Source: Candidatus Choladousia intestinigallinarum (GTDB lineage Bacteria > Bacillota > Clostridia > Lachnospirales > Lachnospiraceae). From it: DNA of 33,647 bases. Positions 7,733-15,895 of the stretch are shown here, one piece after another; positions within the stretch are counted from its first letter, which is position 1; each line of letters begins with the position of its first letter. The position numbers and the translations under genes are program-made. The stretch lies in NCBI GenBank assembly GCA_018712605.1, contig DVGR01000185.1:1-33647 (forward strand), read 5' to 3'. Under the pieces are notes generated by a model that saw only the letters and a program-made list of their open reading frames with translations, was not told where the DNA came from and ran no database searches.

Positions 7733-8473
7733 ATGTTAGAAAATAAGACAGCTCTCGTAACGGGAGCCGGCCGGGGGATCGGCCGTGCAATCGCACTGGC
7801 ACTGGCAGAGTGCGGGGCAGATGTGGCGGTAAATTACAGCGGATCCAAGGAGCAGGCAGAGGAAACCGTACGGCAGATTATCGAGATGGGGAGAAAGGCA
7901 GTGGCGATTCAGGCAGATGTGTCTGAGGAAGCGGACTGTGTCCGCATGTTTGCCCAGGCGGAGGAAGCTTTGGGACCTGTGGATATTTTGGTAAATAATG
8001 CAGGGATCACCAGAGACGGCCTGGCGGTGCGCATGAGCGGCGAAGATTTTGAAAAGGTTCTGGATGTAAACCTGAAGGGTGCTTTTTACTGTATGAAGCT
8101 TGCGGCAAAAGGCATGATGAAAAGACGGTACGGCCGGATTGTCAGTATCTCGTCCATATCGGGTGTCAAGGGAAACCCAGGACAGATCAACTACTGTGCG
8201 GCTAAGGCCGGAATCATCGGCATGACGAAATCCCTTGCCAGGGAGCTTGCGCCCAGGGGAATTACGGTGAATGCCATTGCCCCGGGCTATATAGAATCTG
8301 ATATGACGGCGGTATTGCCGGATAAAGTAAAAGAAAGCGTTTTAAGCCAGGTGCCCCTGGGAAGAATGGGGAAACCGGAGGATATCGCCCAGGCAGCGGT
8401 CTTTCTGGCCTCTGACCAGGCATCCTACATCACAGGACAGACGCTGCTGGTAGACGGAGGTATGGGAATTTGA
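7733..8473 (+). CDS. fabG: 3-oxoacyl-ACP reductase
   Basis: 246 residues from ATG 7733, which has GGAGG at 5-nt spacing; the frame is open from 7706 but the longer start has no ribosome binding site and would exceed the usual length. It reduces 3-oxoacyl-ACP with NADPH. The Rossmann motif TGAGRGIGRAIA, the NNAG motif, the catalytic Ser in SISSISG and the YxxxK pair in INYCAAKAG are all present, as is the C-terminal ITGQTLLVDGG. The stop overlaps the fabF start. Confidence 0.97.
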   Translation: MLENKTALVTGAGRGIGRAIALALAECGADVAVNYSGSKEQAEETVRQIIEMGRKAVAIQADVSEEADCVRMFAQAEEALGPVDILVNNAGITRDGLAVRMSGEDFEKVLDVNLKGAFYCMKLAAKGMMKRRYGRIVSISSISGVKGNPGQINYCAAKAGIIGMTKSLARELAPRGITVNAIAPGYIESDMTAVLPDKVKESVLSQVPLGRMGKPEDIAQAAVFLASDQASYITGQTLLVDGGMGI

Positions 8474-9705
8474 AAAAGAGAGTAGTAGTGACGGGGATGG
8501 GGGTCATCTCACCCATCGGAAATACAGTGGAAGAATTCTGGCAGAGTCTGAAGGCGAAAAGGGTGGGAATCGGAGAGATTACCCACTATGATGCCAGTGA
8601 AGATAAAGTAAAGCTTGCGGCAGAGGTAAAGGATTTTAATCCGAAAAATTACATGGATCCCAAAGCGGCCAGGAGAATGGAGCTGTTCAGCCAGTATGCC
8701 GTGGCTGCGGCTTATGAGGCGATCGGAAATGCGGGACTGGATCTGGAGAAAGAGGACCGGACCAGAATCGGCGTCTCTGTGGGATGCGGCATCGGAAGCC
8801 TGCAGATTATGGAGCAGGCCCTGGAAAAACGGTACACCAAGGGCTTTAAAAAAATGCCCCCTCTTTTCGTGCCTATGATGATTACCAATATGGCTGCGGG
8901 AAACGTGGCCATCAGTTTTGGACTGGAGGGCACCTGTGTCAATGTGGTGACGGCCTGTGCTACAGGCACACATTCCATTGGAGAAGCATTTAGGGCTATA
9001 CAATGGGGGGATGCAGATGTTATGATAGCAGGAGGGACGGAGGCAGCCATCTGCCCCACAGGAATCGGAGGATTCCATGCACTGACCGCTGTCAGCACCT
9101 CCCAGGATCCGGCCCATGCGTCTATGCCTTTTGACAAGAACCGGAGCGGGTTTGTCATGGGAGAAGGTGCAGGCGTGGTGGTTTTGGAGTCCCTGGAACA
9201 CGCCAAGGCCAGAGGTGCGCAAATCCTTGCGGAGGTAGGCGGCTTTGGATCTACCTGCGACGCATACCATATTACCTCTCCCAAGGAGGATGGAAGCGGG
9301 GCGGCCAGGGCCATGCTGCTGGCGGCGCAGGAAGCAGGGCTTACGGGAAAGGACATTCAGTATGTGAACGCCCATGGTACCGGAACCCATCACAATGATT
9401 TATTTGAGACAAGAGCGATTAAGAAGGCTTTTGGCGAGGACGCATACCAGATGAACGTAAACTCCACCAAATCTATGACTGGCCATATGCTGGGAGCCGC
9501 AGGGGCCGTTGAGTTTATTGCCTGCGTAAAAACTGTGATGGAGGATTTCATCCATGCCACCGCAGGGTTTGAAGAGGCGGAGGAAGAGATGGATCTGAAT
9601 TATACGAAGGAAGCAGTGAGCCGGAAGGTAACGGCGGCGATCACGAACTCTCTGGGATTTGGCGGACACAATGGGAGCCTGCTGGTAAAGAAATACGCAG
9701 AATAG
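8470..9705 (+). CDS. fabF: 3-oxoacyl-ACP synthase II, TTG start
   Basis: 411 residues. It condenses malonyl-ACP with acyl-ACP. The catalytic triad is complete: Cys163 in VTACATGTH, one His in NAHGTGTHHND and one in KSMTGHMLGAAGA. The N-terminus KKRVVVTGMGVISPIGNT is standard, so the start must be the TTG at 8470, which overlaps the fabG stop as TTGA. GGAGG (8456-8460) lies inside the end of fabG at 9-nt spacing. The rare start together with overlap implies expression coupled to fabG and perhaps a lower level. FabF is the only condensing enzyme in this cluster. Confidence 0.97.
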   Translation: MKKRVVVTGMGVISPIGNTVEEFWQSLKAKRVGIGEITHYDASEDKVKLAAEVKDFNPKNYMDPKAARRMELFSQYAVAAAYEAIGNAGLDLEKEDRTRIGVSVGCGIGSLQIMEQALEKRYTKGFKKMPPLFVPMMITNMAAGNVAISFGLEGTCVNVVTACATGTHSIGEAFRAIQWGDADVMIAGGTEAAICPTGIGGFHALTAVSTSQDPAHASMPFDKNRSGFVMGEGAGVVVLESLEHAKARGAQILAEVGGFGSTCDAYHITSPKEDGSGAARAMLLAAQEAGLTGKDIQYVNAHGTGTHHNDLFETRAIKKAFGEDAYQMNVNSTKSMTGHMLGAAGAVEFIACVKTVMEDFIHATAGFEEAEEEMDLNYTKEAVSRKVTAAITNSLGFGGHNGSLLVKKYAE

Positions 9706-9715
9706 GAGTGATGAG

Positions 9716-10150
9716 ATGCAGTTTGGCTTGGAAGAGATCCTGACCTTAATGGAAAAAATGGAGCAGACCGGACTTTCAGGTTTTGTATATCGGGATCAGG
9801 AGACAGAGATCCGGCTGAAGGGAAAGAAAGCCCCTTCTTGGAAGAAAGCCCGCAGCCAGGAAAAACAGACGGAAATTGCTGAAAAAGAGATTTGTGAGGA
9901 GAAGGAAGAGAATCTCAAAGAGGTACTCTGTCCTATGGTGGGAACCTTTTATGCGGCGCCCTCCCAGGACGATGATCCTTTTATCAGCGTGGGAGACACG
10001 GTGAAGAAGGGCCAGGTCATCGGGATTGTGGAGGCAATGAAGCTGATGAATGAAATCCGGTCTGAGTACAGCGGCGTGGTGGAAGAGATTCTGGTTCAGA
10101 ATGAGCAGCTTGTAGAGTATGAGCAGCCCCTGATCCGCATCAGACAGTAG
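9716..10150 (+). CDS. accB: Biotin carboxyl carrier protein of acetyl-CoA carboxylase
   Basis: 144 residues. Residues 1-35 form the conserved N-terminal helix and strand region (EEILTLMEKMEQTGLSGF). A charged Lys/Glu-rich linker spans about 36-68, and the biotinyl domain follows with CPMVGTFYAAPS and the biotin site EAMKLMNE, where Lys109 is the modified residue. The usual EAMKMMNE has Leu here in place of the second Met, a tolerated change. It carries CO2 between AccC and AccAD. It lies 10 nt after fabF. Confidence 0.96.
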   Translation: MQFGLEEILTLMEKMEQTGLSGFVYRDQETEIRLKGKKAPSWKKARSQEKQTEIAEKEICEEKEENLKEVLCPMVGTFYAAPSQDDDPFISVGDTVKKGQVIGIVEAMKLMNEIRSEYSGVVEEILVQNEQLVEYEQPLIRIRQ

Positions 10151-10159
10151 GAGGTACGT

Positions 10160-10582
10160 ATGCTGAACACGAAACAGATTATGGAAATTCTGCCCCACCG
10201 GGCGCCGTTTCTCCTGGTAGACCGAATCGATGAATTGGAGCCCGGAAAGCGGGCTGTAGGGTGCAAGGCAGTATCCTACAATGAGCCTTTTTTCCAGGGA
10301 CATTTTCCTCAGGAGCCTGTGATGCCGGGCGTGCTGATCTGTGAAGCCCTGGCTCAGGTTGGAGCGGTAGCTCTGCTCTCACAGGAAGAATATAAAGGGA
10401 AGATTGCCCTTTTCGGAGGTATCCGTCAGGCAAGGTTCCGCCGGAAAGTGGTTCCGGGGGATATGCTGCGGCTGGAGACGGAGCTGATTAAGCTTAAGGG
10501 ACCGGTAGGGATCGGAAAGGCAGTGGCTTACTGTAATGGAGAAATCTGCACGGAAGCGGAACTGACTTTTATGATTCAGTAG
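10160..10582 (+). CDS. fabZ: 3-hydroxyacyl-ACP dehydratase
   Basis: 140 residues, typical hot-dog fold size. It dehydrates 3-hydroxyacyl-ACP to the trans-2-enoyl form. [13 protein letters not shown] opens the protein, and the active-site His48 ([11 protein letters not shown]) and Glu62 (CEALAQ) are both in place. GGAGGTACGT precedes ATG 10160. It sits between accB and accC, the standard clostridial order. No fabM or fabA isomerase is visible, so the route to unsaturated chains is not shown in this window. Confidence 0.97.
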   Translation: MLNTKQIMEILPHRAPFLLVDRIDELEPGKRAVGCKAVSYNEPFFQGHFPQEPVMPGVLICEALAQVGAVALLSQEEYKGKIALFGGIRQARFRRKVVPGDMLRLETELIKLKGPVGIGKAVAYCNGEICTEAELTFMIQ

Positions 10583-10595
10583 ACGGGAGGAAAAT

Positions 10596-11975
10596 ATGTA
10601 TCGGAAAATTTTAGTTGCAAACCGGGGAGAGATTGCGGTCCGTATCATCAGGGCCTGCCGGGAGATGGGAATTGCCACAGTAGGGATCTGCTCCCTGGCA
10701 GACAAGGAGGCTCTCCACGCCCAGCTTGCGGATACGTGTATCTGCATTGGCGACGGGCAGGCGGCAGACAGCTATCTGAACGGGGAGAGAGTTCTCAGCG
10801 CAGCCATTGCTTCCGGTGCGGAGGCGATTCATCCCGGATACGGTTTTTTGTCTGAGAACGCAGCTTTTGCACGGATGTGCGAAAAGTGCGGGATTGATTT
10901 TATAGGGCCTTCACCCGAAAGCATGGAAGCTATGGGTGATAAGGCATCTGCCAGAAAGATTATGGATGAGGCCGGGATTCCAGTGATCCCTGGCATGGAG
11001 GGAACGGTGCAGTCGGCAGAGGAGGCCATGAAGCTGGCGGACCGCATCGGATATCCGATTATGATTAAGGCGTCTGCCGGAGGCGGAGGAAAAGGAATGC
11101 GGGTGGTGGAGAGCCCGGAGGAATTTGCCGAGCAGTTTTCCGCAGCCCAGCAGGAGACAGAGAAGGCCTTCGGCGATGGGAGAATGTATCTGGAGCGGTA
11201 TGTGCGCCATGCCAGACACGTGGAGGTACAGATCCTGGCGGACAGATACGGGAATACCATACATTTAGGAGAGCGTGACTGCTCTATTCAGAGAAGACAT
11301 CAAAAACTTATCGAAGAGACGCCGGCTCCTTTTCTGGATGAGGAACTGCGGAGGCGCATGGGTGAAACTGCTGTGCAGGCGGCAAAAGCCGCCCATTACT
11401 ACAGCGCCGGCACCATTGAGTTTTTGCTGGATGAGAACAAGAACTTTTACTTTATGGAGATGAATACCAGGATCCAGGTGGAGCATCCGGTGACCGAGAT
11501 GGTGACGGGAGTGGATCTGGTGAAGGAGATGATCCGCATTTCCGCTGGGGAAAAGCTTTCTCTTGACCAGAGGGATATCTCCTTCCGGGGACACGCCATT
11601 GAGTGCAGGATCAGTGCGGAGGATCCAAGCAGGGGCTTTATTCCCAGTGCAGGACGGGTGGTGCAGCTCTATGTGCCGGGAGGAAACGGGGTCAGGATTG
11701 ATTCCTGTCTCTACCAGGGATGTCAGATCCCTCCCTATTATGATTCAATGATTGGCAAAGTTATCGTCCAGGGGCGGGATCGCAGGGAAGCGATCCAGAA
11801 GATGAGAAGCGTCCTGGGTGAACTGATTATAGAAGGAATCCGTACAAATCTGGAGCTTCAGTACTGGATTCTTCAGGAAGAGGCCTTTGAAAAGGGCGAT
11901 GCGGAGACGGTGAACCGCAAGCTGATGCAGGGCCGGACGGAGGAAGAGGAGCAGGATGCTGAGAGAACAGTTTAA
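10596..11975 (+). CDS. accC: Biotin carboxylase subunit of acetyl-CoA carboxylase
   Basis: 459 residues. It carboxylates the biotin on AccB using ATP and bicarbonate. The N-terminal domain begins [17 protein letters not shown] and has [14 protein letters not shown]. The ATP-grasp domain has the Gly-rich loop [12 protein letters not shown], and the catalytic stretch contains [18 protein letters not shown]. The C-terminal domain has [13 protein letters not shown]. No BCCP domain is fused, so this is the separate-subunit form. The last 20 nt overlap accD, implying tight coupling. Confidence 0.97.
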   Translation: MYRKILVANRGEIAVRIIRACREMGIATVGICSLADKEALHAQLADTCICIGDGQAADSYLNGERVLSAAIASGAEAIHPGYGFLSENAAFARMCEKCGIDFIGPSPESMEAMGDKASARKIMDEAGIPVIPGMEGTVQSAEEAMKLADRIGYPIMIKASAGGGGKGMRVVESPEEFAEQFSAAQQETEKAFGDGRMYLERYVRHARHVEVQILADRYGNTIHLGERDCSIQRRHQKLIEETPAPFLDEELRRRMGETAVQAAKAAHYYSAGTIEFLLDENKNFYFMEMNTRIQVEHPVTEMVTGVDLVKEMIRISAGEKLSLDQRDISFRGHAIECRISAEDPSRGFIPSAGRVVQLYVPGGNGVRIDSCLYQGCQIPPYYDSMIGKVIVQGRDRREAIQKMRSVLGELIIEGIRTNLELQYWILQEEAFEKGDAETVNRKLMQGRTEEEEQDAERTV

Positions 11976-12834
11976 ACGAACCGTGGAGGACAGCCAGGCG
12001 TATAAAATCAAGCCTAAGAAGGTGCCGGATGGATTATTCCGCATCTGTGATGCCTGCGGCAAAATCGTATATGAGGAAGATGTCATGGACAACAAATATT
12101 GCTGTCCTAAATGCGACGCTCATTTCAGGATTGATCCAGAGAAGAGAATCCGTATGGTGGCGGACCGGGATTCCTTCCGGGAGTGGGATGCGGATCTCAC
12201 AGGAGGAAATCCTCTGGATTTCCCGGAGTATGATGAGAAGATGGACAGCGTCCGGGAAAAGACGGGGCTGAAGGAGGCCGTGGTCACAGGATGCGCAACC
12301 ATCCATGGCATGAAGACGGCTCTGGGAGTCATGGCTTCCGGGTTTCTCATGGGCAGCATGGGAACTGCGGTAGGGGAGAAAATCACCAGGATGATCGAGA
12401 GGGCCACCAGAGAACATCTTCCGATTGTGCTTTTCTGCTGTTCCGGAGGCGCCAGGATGCAGGAAGGAATTCTCTCCCTGATGCAGATGGCTAAGACGGC
12501 CCAGGCTATAAAACGCCACGATGAGGCGGGACTTTTATACATTCCTGTACTGACCGATCCCACCACAGGAGGTGTTACCGCAAGCTTTGCCATGCTTGGG
12601 GATGTAATCCTGGCGGAGCCGGGAGCTCTCATTGGCTTTGCGGGGTCCCGGGTGATCCGGCAGACCATCGGGCAGAAGCTTCCAGATGGCTTTCAGACGG
12701 CGGAATTCCTGTGCAGACACGGTTTTGTGGACCGGATCGTAAAGCGCAGCCAGCTTAGAAGAACCTTGGCTACTTTGATTCAGAGCTCTATGCCAGGGTA
12801 CTACAGACAGGCGGGAGGTAAATATGATCGTTAA
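11956..12834 (+). CDS. accD: Acetyl-CoA carboxylase carboxyltransferase beta subunit
   Basis: 292 residues. It forms the carboxyltransferase with AccA and transfers CO2 from biotin to acetyl-CoA. The N-terminal zinc ribbon is intact, with Cys31, Cys34, Cys50 and Cys53 (CDAC then CPKC). The crotonase-like core has [24 protein letters not shown] and [11 protein letters not shown]. The start at 11956 overlaps accC by 20 nt, with GAGGAGCAGG before it. It overlaps accA by 11 nt. Confidence 0.97.
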   Translation: MLREQFKRTVEDSQAYKIKPKKVPDGLFRICDACGKIVYEEDVMDNKYCCPKCDAHFRIDPEKRIRMVADRDSFREWDADLTGGNPLDFPEYDEKMDSVREKTGLKEAVVTGCATIHGMKTALGVMASGFLMGSMGTAVGEKITRMIERATREHLPIVLFCCSGGARMQEGILSLMQMAKTAQAIKRHDEAGLLYIPVLTDPTTGGVTASFAMLGDVILAEPGALIGFAGSRVIRQTIGQKLPDGFQTAEFLCRHGFVDRIVKRSQLRRTLATLIQSSMPGYYRQAGGKYDR

Positions 12835-13654
12835 ACAAGGTGTTACAGCGTGGGAGAGAGTGCAGCTCGCTAGAGGAAAAAACAGGCCCCATGCCATGGA
12901 CTATATCAGCAGCATTTTTGACAGTTTCATGGAACTGAGGGGAGACCGGGTATACGGAGATGACCGGGCCGTGATCGGCGGAATCGCTTCTATAGGAAAG
13001 CGGTATGTGACGGTGATCGGGCAGCAGAAGGGAAGAAGCCTGAAAGAGAATCAGCACAGGAATTTTGGCATGATGAATCCGGAAGGCTACCGGAAAGCCC
13101 TGCGGCTGATTCGGCAGGCGGATAAATTTCACCGCCCAGTGATACTCTTTGTGGACACACCGGGCGCTTTCTGCGGCGTAGAAGCAGAAGAGCGGGGGCA
13201 AGGAGAAGCCATTGCCCAGAATTTGTTTGAACTCTCCGGTGTCCAGGTTCCTGTCCTGTCTATTGTAGTCGGTGAGGGCGGCTCTGGCGGAGCGTTAGCC
13301 CTGGCTATGGGAAATGAAGTGTGGATGATGGAGAATGCGGTGTATTCCGTCCTGTCTCCCGAGGGGTTTGCGGCCATCCTCTGGAAGGACGGAACCCGTG
13401 TGGCAGAAGCGGCGGAGGCTATGAAGATCACGGCCCAGGATCTGAAGGATTTGGGCGTGATTGAGAAGATCATACCGGAATCTTTTCCGGCAGATAAAGA
13501 TTACATGCAGGCTTTATCTGGAAAGCTCCGTGACGAGATCCTGGATTTTCTGAGAAGATACCAGGACAAAACAGGAGACCAGATCAAAGAAGAGCGGTAT
13601 GACAGGTTCAGAAGACTGGGAACACCGGGCCAGGAGATGGACGGAATTTTTTAG
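12824..13654 (+). CDS. accA: Acetyl-CoA carboxylase carboxyltransferase alpha subunit
   Basis: 276 residues, within the range of short clostridial AccA. It binds the carboxybiotin side of the carboxyltransferase. Visible marks are [37 protein letters not shown] and [12 protein letters not shown], then [26 protein letters not shown] precedes ATG 12824. It is the last gene of the operon; the terminator begins 17 nt after its stop. Confidence 0.97.
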   Translation: MIVKQGVTAWERVQLARGKNRPHAMDYISSIFDSFMELRGDRVYGDDRAVIGGIASIGKRYVTVIGQQKGRSLKENQHRNFGMMNPEGYRKALRLIRQADKFHRPVILFVDTPGAFCGVEAEERGQGEAIAQNLFELSGVQVPVLSIVVGEGGSGGALALAMGNEVWMMENAVYSVLSPEGFAAILWKDGTRVAEAAEAMKITAQDLKDLGVIEKIIPESFPADKDYMQALSGKLRDEILDFLRRYQDKTGDQIKEERYDRFRRLGTPGQEMDGIF

Positions 13655-13670
13655 AAAACGGAATTTTTAC

Positions 13671-13739
13671 GGCAGGAGAGACTGCTGCATGAAAACATTT
13701 GATTGTTTTATGCGGCGGCATCTTCTGCCTTTTCTATTT
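13671..13739 (+). terminator. Long imperfect-hairpin terminator of the fatty-acid operon
   Basis: GGCAGGAGA (13671-13679) pairs with TCTTCTGCC (13721-13729). Inside, TGCTGCATGAAAACA pairs imperfectly with TGTTTTATGCGGCGGCA around a short TTTGAT loop. TTTTCTATTT follows the outer stem. Confidence 0.75.
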
Positions 13740-13758
13740 GAAACTTCGTTCTAATCTA

Positions 13759-13787
13759 TTGCAAATGCAGAGTGAATGAATTATAAT
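13759..13787 (+). promoter_or_regulatory. Sigma-A promoter of the Rpn-family gene
   Basis: TTGCAA (13759-13764), a 17-base spacer and TATAAT (13782-13787). It lies 68 nt before the ATG, after the upstream operon terminator, so the gene is its own transcription unit. Confidence 0.7.
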
Positions 13788-13855
13788 ATAACATATGTAA
13801 AACGCATTTTATTATATATAGAAAAGCGACTTTTACAAAAAGAAAGGAGAGGTTC

Positions 13856-14815
13856 ATGAACTCGGATGCGAAGCTCAAGGAATTTTGGGGAGAGAGTTCG
13901 CATTTTGCAGATTTGTTTAACACGGTTTTGTTCGGCGGAGATCCTGTGATCCTGCCGGAGACGCTTGCGGAAGCAGGGACAGATTTAGCCTTATCCATTC
14001 AGAAAAAGGCAAAGGGGGAAGCTTCCATAGAAAAGTTCCGGGATGTCTTTAAAACATGGAAGGGCCACTCCCTGGCGGTGCTGGGGATTGAGAACCAGAT
14101 GCGGGAAGAGTATACTATGCCTGAAAGGATCCTGCTCTATGACGCATTGGGGTATGAAGTCCAGAGGCGGAGAATTGCCAGGAGACATAAGCGGGAGAGG
14201 GATGTGAAGGATTCGGCAGAGTATCTCTGCGGGTTTAAGAAGACAGACAGGCTCCTGGCCCAGGTCACCATTGTGATTTATTATGGAGAGGAACCCTGGA
14301 GGGGTCCAGAGAGGTTGACTGACATCGTGGAGGTCCCACAGGAACTGAGACACTGTTTTAACGATTACAGGATCTTCGTGTTTTCCATAAATGAAAGCGA
14401 CGGCTCAGAATTTAAAGATCCGGAGGTTCGGAAGATCCTAAAGGCAGCCTATCATCTGCGCAGAAAGCAGATCCGGGATCTGGAGCCCATGGATGCGGAA
14501 GAGATCGAAGTGCTGGGAGCCTTTGTGAATTCCCGGCGGATTGCCAAACTGGCAGAGAAGAAAGAGGAGGGGATAGACATGTGTACGGCGTTGGAAGAGA
14601 TGATAAAAGAGAGTGAACAGAAGGGGCTGGAACAGGGGTTAGAACAGGGGTTAGAGCAGGGATTAGAGCAAGGAAGGAGACAAGGAAAAAAGCAGGGAAT
14701 TCATGAGACAATGGCCTATGTAATACAGGCTATGCATCAGAAAGGCTTTGAGGCGGAGGAGATAGCAAAGACCTTCCAGTGGCCCTTGAAGCAGGTGAAG
14801 AAATATATCAGGTAA
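13856..14815 (+). CDS. Rpn/YhgA-type PD-(D/E)XK nuclease, full-length form
   Basis: 319 residues, with AAAGGAGAGG before ATG 13856. The N-terminal part fits the Rpn (recombination-promoting nuclease, transposase_31-like) family: an Asp in FRDVFK, then the catalytic-type E-x-Q in GIENQMREEYTMPERILLYDALGY, then VTIVIYYGEEPW. Residues about 255-280 carry EQKG/LEQG/RRQG/KKQG repeats, and a C-terminal helical tail (MHQKGFEAEEIAKTF) closes the protein, as in many family members. Known members cut DNA and some act in phage defence. It is monocistronic, with its own promoter and terminator. No transposon ends flank it. A strong internal start is described separately. Confidence 0.85.
   Translation: MNSDAKLKEFWGESSHFADLFNTVLFGGDPVILPETLAEAGTDLALSIQKKAKGEASIEKFRDVFKTWKGHSLAVLGIENQMREEYTMPERILLYDALGYEVQRRRIARRHKRERDVKDSAEYLCGFKKTDRLLAQVTIVIYYGEEPWRGPERLTDIVEVPQELRHCFNDYRIFVFSINESDGSEFKDPEVRKILKAAYHLRRKQIRDLEPMDAEEIEVLGAFVNSRRIAKLAEKKEEGIDMCTALEEMIKESEQKGLEQGLEQGLEQGLEQGRRQGKKQGIHETMAYVIQAMHQKGFEAEEIAKTFQWPLKQVKKYIR
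14579..14815 (+). CDS. Candidate internal short product of the Rpn gene (intragenic antitoxin-like)
   Basis: An in-frame ATG at 14579 (codon 242 of the long form) is preceded by GAGGAGGGG with about 6-nt spacing, a better ribosome binding site than most true starts here. It would make 78 residues: the LEQG repeat region and the C-terminal helical domain without the nuclease. In E. coli RpnA a short C-terminal protein made from an internal start blocks the toxicity of the long form; that precedent is established knowledge, and its extension to this gene is inference. The purine-rich Lys/Glu codons could also create the site by chance. Confidence 0.5.
   Translation: MCTALEEMIKESEQKGLEQGLEQGLEQGLEQGRRQGKKQGIHETMAYVIQAMHQKGFEAEEIAKTFQWPLKQVKKYIR
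14627..14674 (+). repeat. Four 12-nt tandem repeats encoding LEQG
   Basis: Units of the form (C/T)T(A/G)GA(A/G)CA(G/A)GG(G/A) run four times in phase: 14627-14638, 14639-14650, 14651-14662 and 14663-14674. Each adds Leu/Glu/Gln/Gly, so copy-number change keeps the frame and alters spacer length before the C-terminal domain. Confidence 0.85.
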
Positions 14816-14838
14816 ATAAACAGAGACAGATACAGATA

Positions 14839-14870
14839 CAGGGGGATTGGAAAATCCCCCTGAAAATTTT
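14839..14870 (+). terminator. Terminator of the Rpn gene
   Basis: CAGGGGGATT (14839-14848) and AATCCCCCTG (14853-14862) form a perfect 10-bp stem with a GGAA loop, followed by AAAATTTT. Confidence 0.85.
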
Positions 14871-14891
14871 ATACATTTCAGATGAGGGTTT

Positions 14892-14953
14892 CATCAGGTA
14901 TGACACGGTCTGATTTTTATGCGAGCATAAATCATCCCGGATCATACCTGATG
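14892..14953. repeat. Long imperfect palindrome in the Rpn-YkgJ intergenic region
   Basis: CATCAGGTATGA (14892-14903) pairs perfectly with TCATACCTGATG (14942-14953). Further in, CGG pairs with CCG, and TGATTTTTATG pairs with CATAAATCA around CGAG, so nearly all 62 nt fold into one rod. No T-tract follows, so it is not a plain terminator. The rest of the 303-nt gap (14816-15118) holds the Rpn terminator, two TATAAT boxes (15011-15016, 15029-15034) without matching -35 hexamers, and no convincing gene. Confidence 0.6.
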
Positions 14954-15118
14954 GCTGAACTGTTACAGAAGGATGTCATTCTTGAAATTCTGTTGTTTAC
15001 AAACCGCCTTTATAATGGTAGCATCTTATATAATGATGTTGAGGTCAAAAGCATTCAAATACCCAGATGGGAGGGTACTGCAGGGCAGGATTAGGATAGA
15101 GAGAAAGGATGAGAACAT

Positions 15119-15787
15119 ATGAAGCGAAAGGTAAGCCTTCAGGAGATTTCAGACGGAAGGCTGTACGGGTTAAACGATATGGTAAGGGCGGACTGCCGGG
15201 ACTGCCAGGGCTGTTCCTCCTGCTGCTGTGGGATGGGAAGTTCCATTGTTTTAGATCCCTATGATATATTCCGGCTCTCATCCGGGCTTGGGCGGACTGC
15301 GCAGCAGCTTCTGCAGGAGGAAAAGCTGGAGTTAAATGTGGTGGATGGAATGGTTCTGCCAAATCTGAAGCTTCAGGGAGAAGAGGAGGCCTGCGTTTTT
15401 TTGAATCCCCAGGGGAGGTGTTCCATACATGCTTTCCGGCCTGGGATTTGCCGCCTGTTTCCTCTGGGGAGATACTATGAGGGGCGTTCCTTTCAGTATT
15501 TTCTGCAGATCCATGAATGCCAAAAGCAGGACCGGACAAAGGTGAAGGTGTCCAAATGGATTGACACTCCGGGTGTTCTCAGGTATGATCGGTATATCTG
15601 TGACTGGCATTATTTTCTGGAGGATGCGGCAGAGAGACTGTCCGGTCAGGCGGAGGAAGAAGTAAGGAATGGAAATCTGTATGTGCTGAAGCTGTTTTAT
15701 CTCAGACCTTATGATGAGAGGGAGGATTTTTATTCTCAATTCTATGAGAGGTTAGGACAGGCGAGGGAGATACTGTTTGCCCCGTAA
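15119..15787 (+). CDS. YkgJ-type Cys-cluster protein
   Basis: 222 residues. The N-terminal third contains CRDCQGCSSCCCG, and later CVFLNPQGRCSIHAFRPGICRLFP, the conserved Cys pattern of the YkgJ family, thought to bind zinc or an iron-sulfur cluster. Between the clusters stands IVLDPYDIFRLS. The C-terminal half is family-variable and has no signal peptide. Biochemical function is not established for the family. GAAAGGATGAG precedes ATG 15119 at slightly long spacing. The next gene, xpt, begins 108 nt downstream with no terminator between, so the two may be co-transcribed. Confidence 0.87.
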   Translation: MKRKVSLQEISDGRLYGLNDMVRADCRDCQGCSSCCCGMGSSIVLDPYDIFRLSSGLGRTAQQLLQEEKLELNVVDGMVLPNLKLQGEEEACVFLNPQGRCSIHAFRPGICRLFPLGRYYEGRSFQYFLQIHECQKQDRTKVKVSKWIDTPGVLRYDRYICDWHYFLEDAAERLSGQAEEEVRNGNLYVLKLFYLRPYDEREDFYSQFYERLGQAREILFAP

Positions 15788-15846
15788 GATGAGAGAACCA
15801 AGATTAAAGAATGGCTGCAGCAGGCCGCATAGAGCTGACGGAAAAG

Positions 15847-15866
15847 GCTTTGCCTAAGGGCAAAGC
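15847..15866 (+). other. Perfect hairpin ahead of xpt
   Basis: GCTTTGCC and GGCAAAGC pair over 8 bp with a TAAG loop, about 16 nt before the xpt ribosome binding site. There is no T-tract. No purine-riboswitch core was found in 15788-15895. Confidence 0.5.
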
Positions 15867-15895
15867 AGGAGAAAGACATGGGAGGAAGGATTAAA

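Noticed and set aside
8509-9393. 294-residue reverse ORF opposite fabF
   Set aside because: Shadow of fabF; His/Cys-rich translation without recognisable motifs.
13856-14815. Rpn gene as part of an insertion sequence
   Set aside because: Flanked by its own promoter and terminator; no terminal inverted repeats or target duplication were found around it.
14882-15094. 70-residue ORF after the Rpn terminator
   Set aside because: No ribosome binding site, and its first part is made of the long palindrome.
15788-15895. Purine riboswitch expected before xpt
   Set aside because: The conserved junction sequences are absent; only a simple 8-bp hairpin is present.
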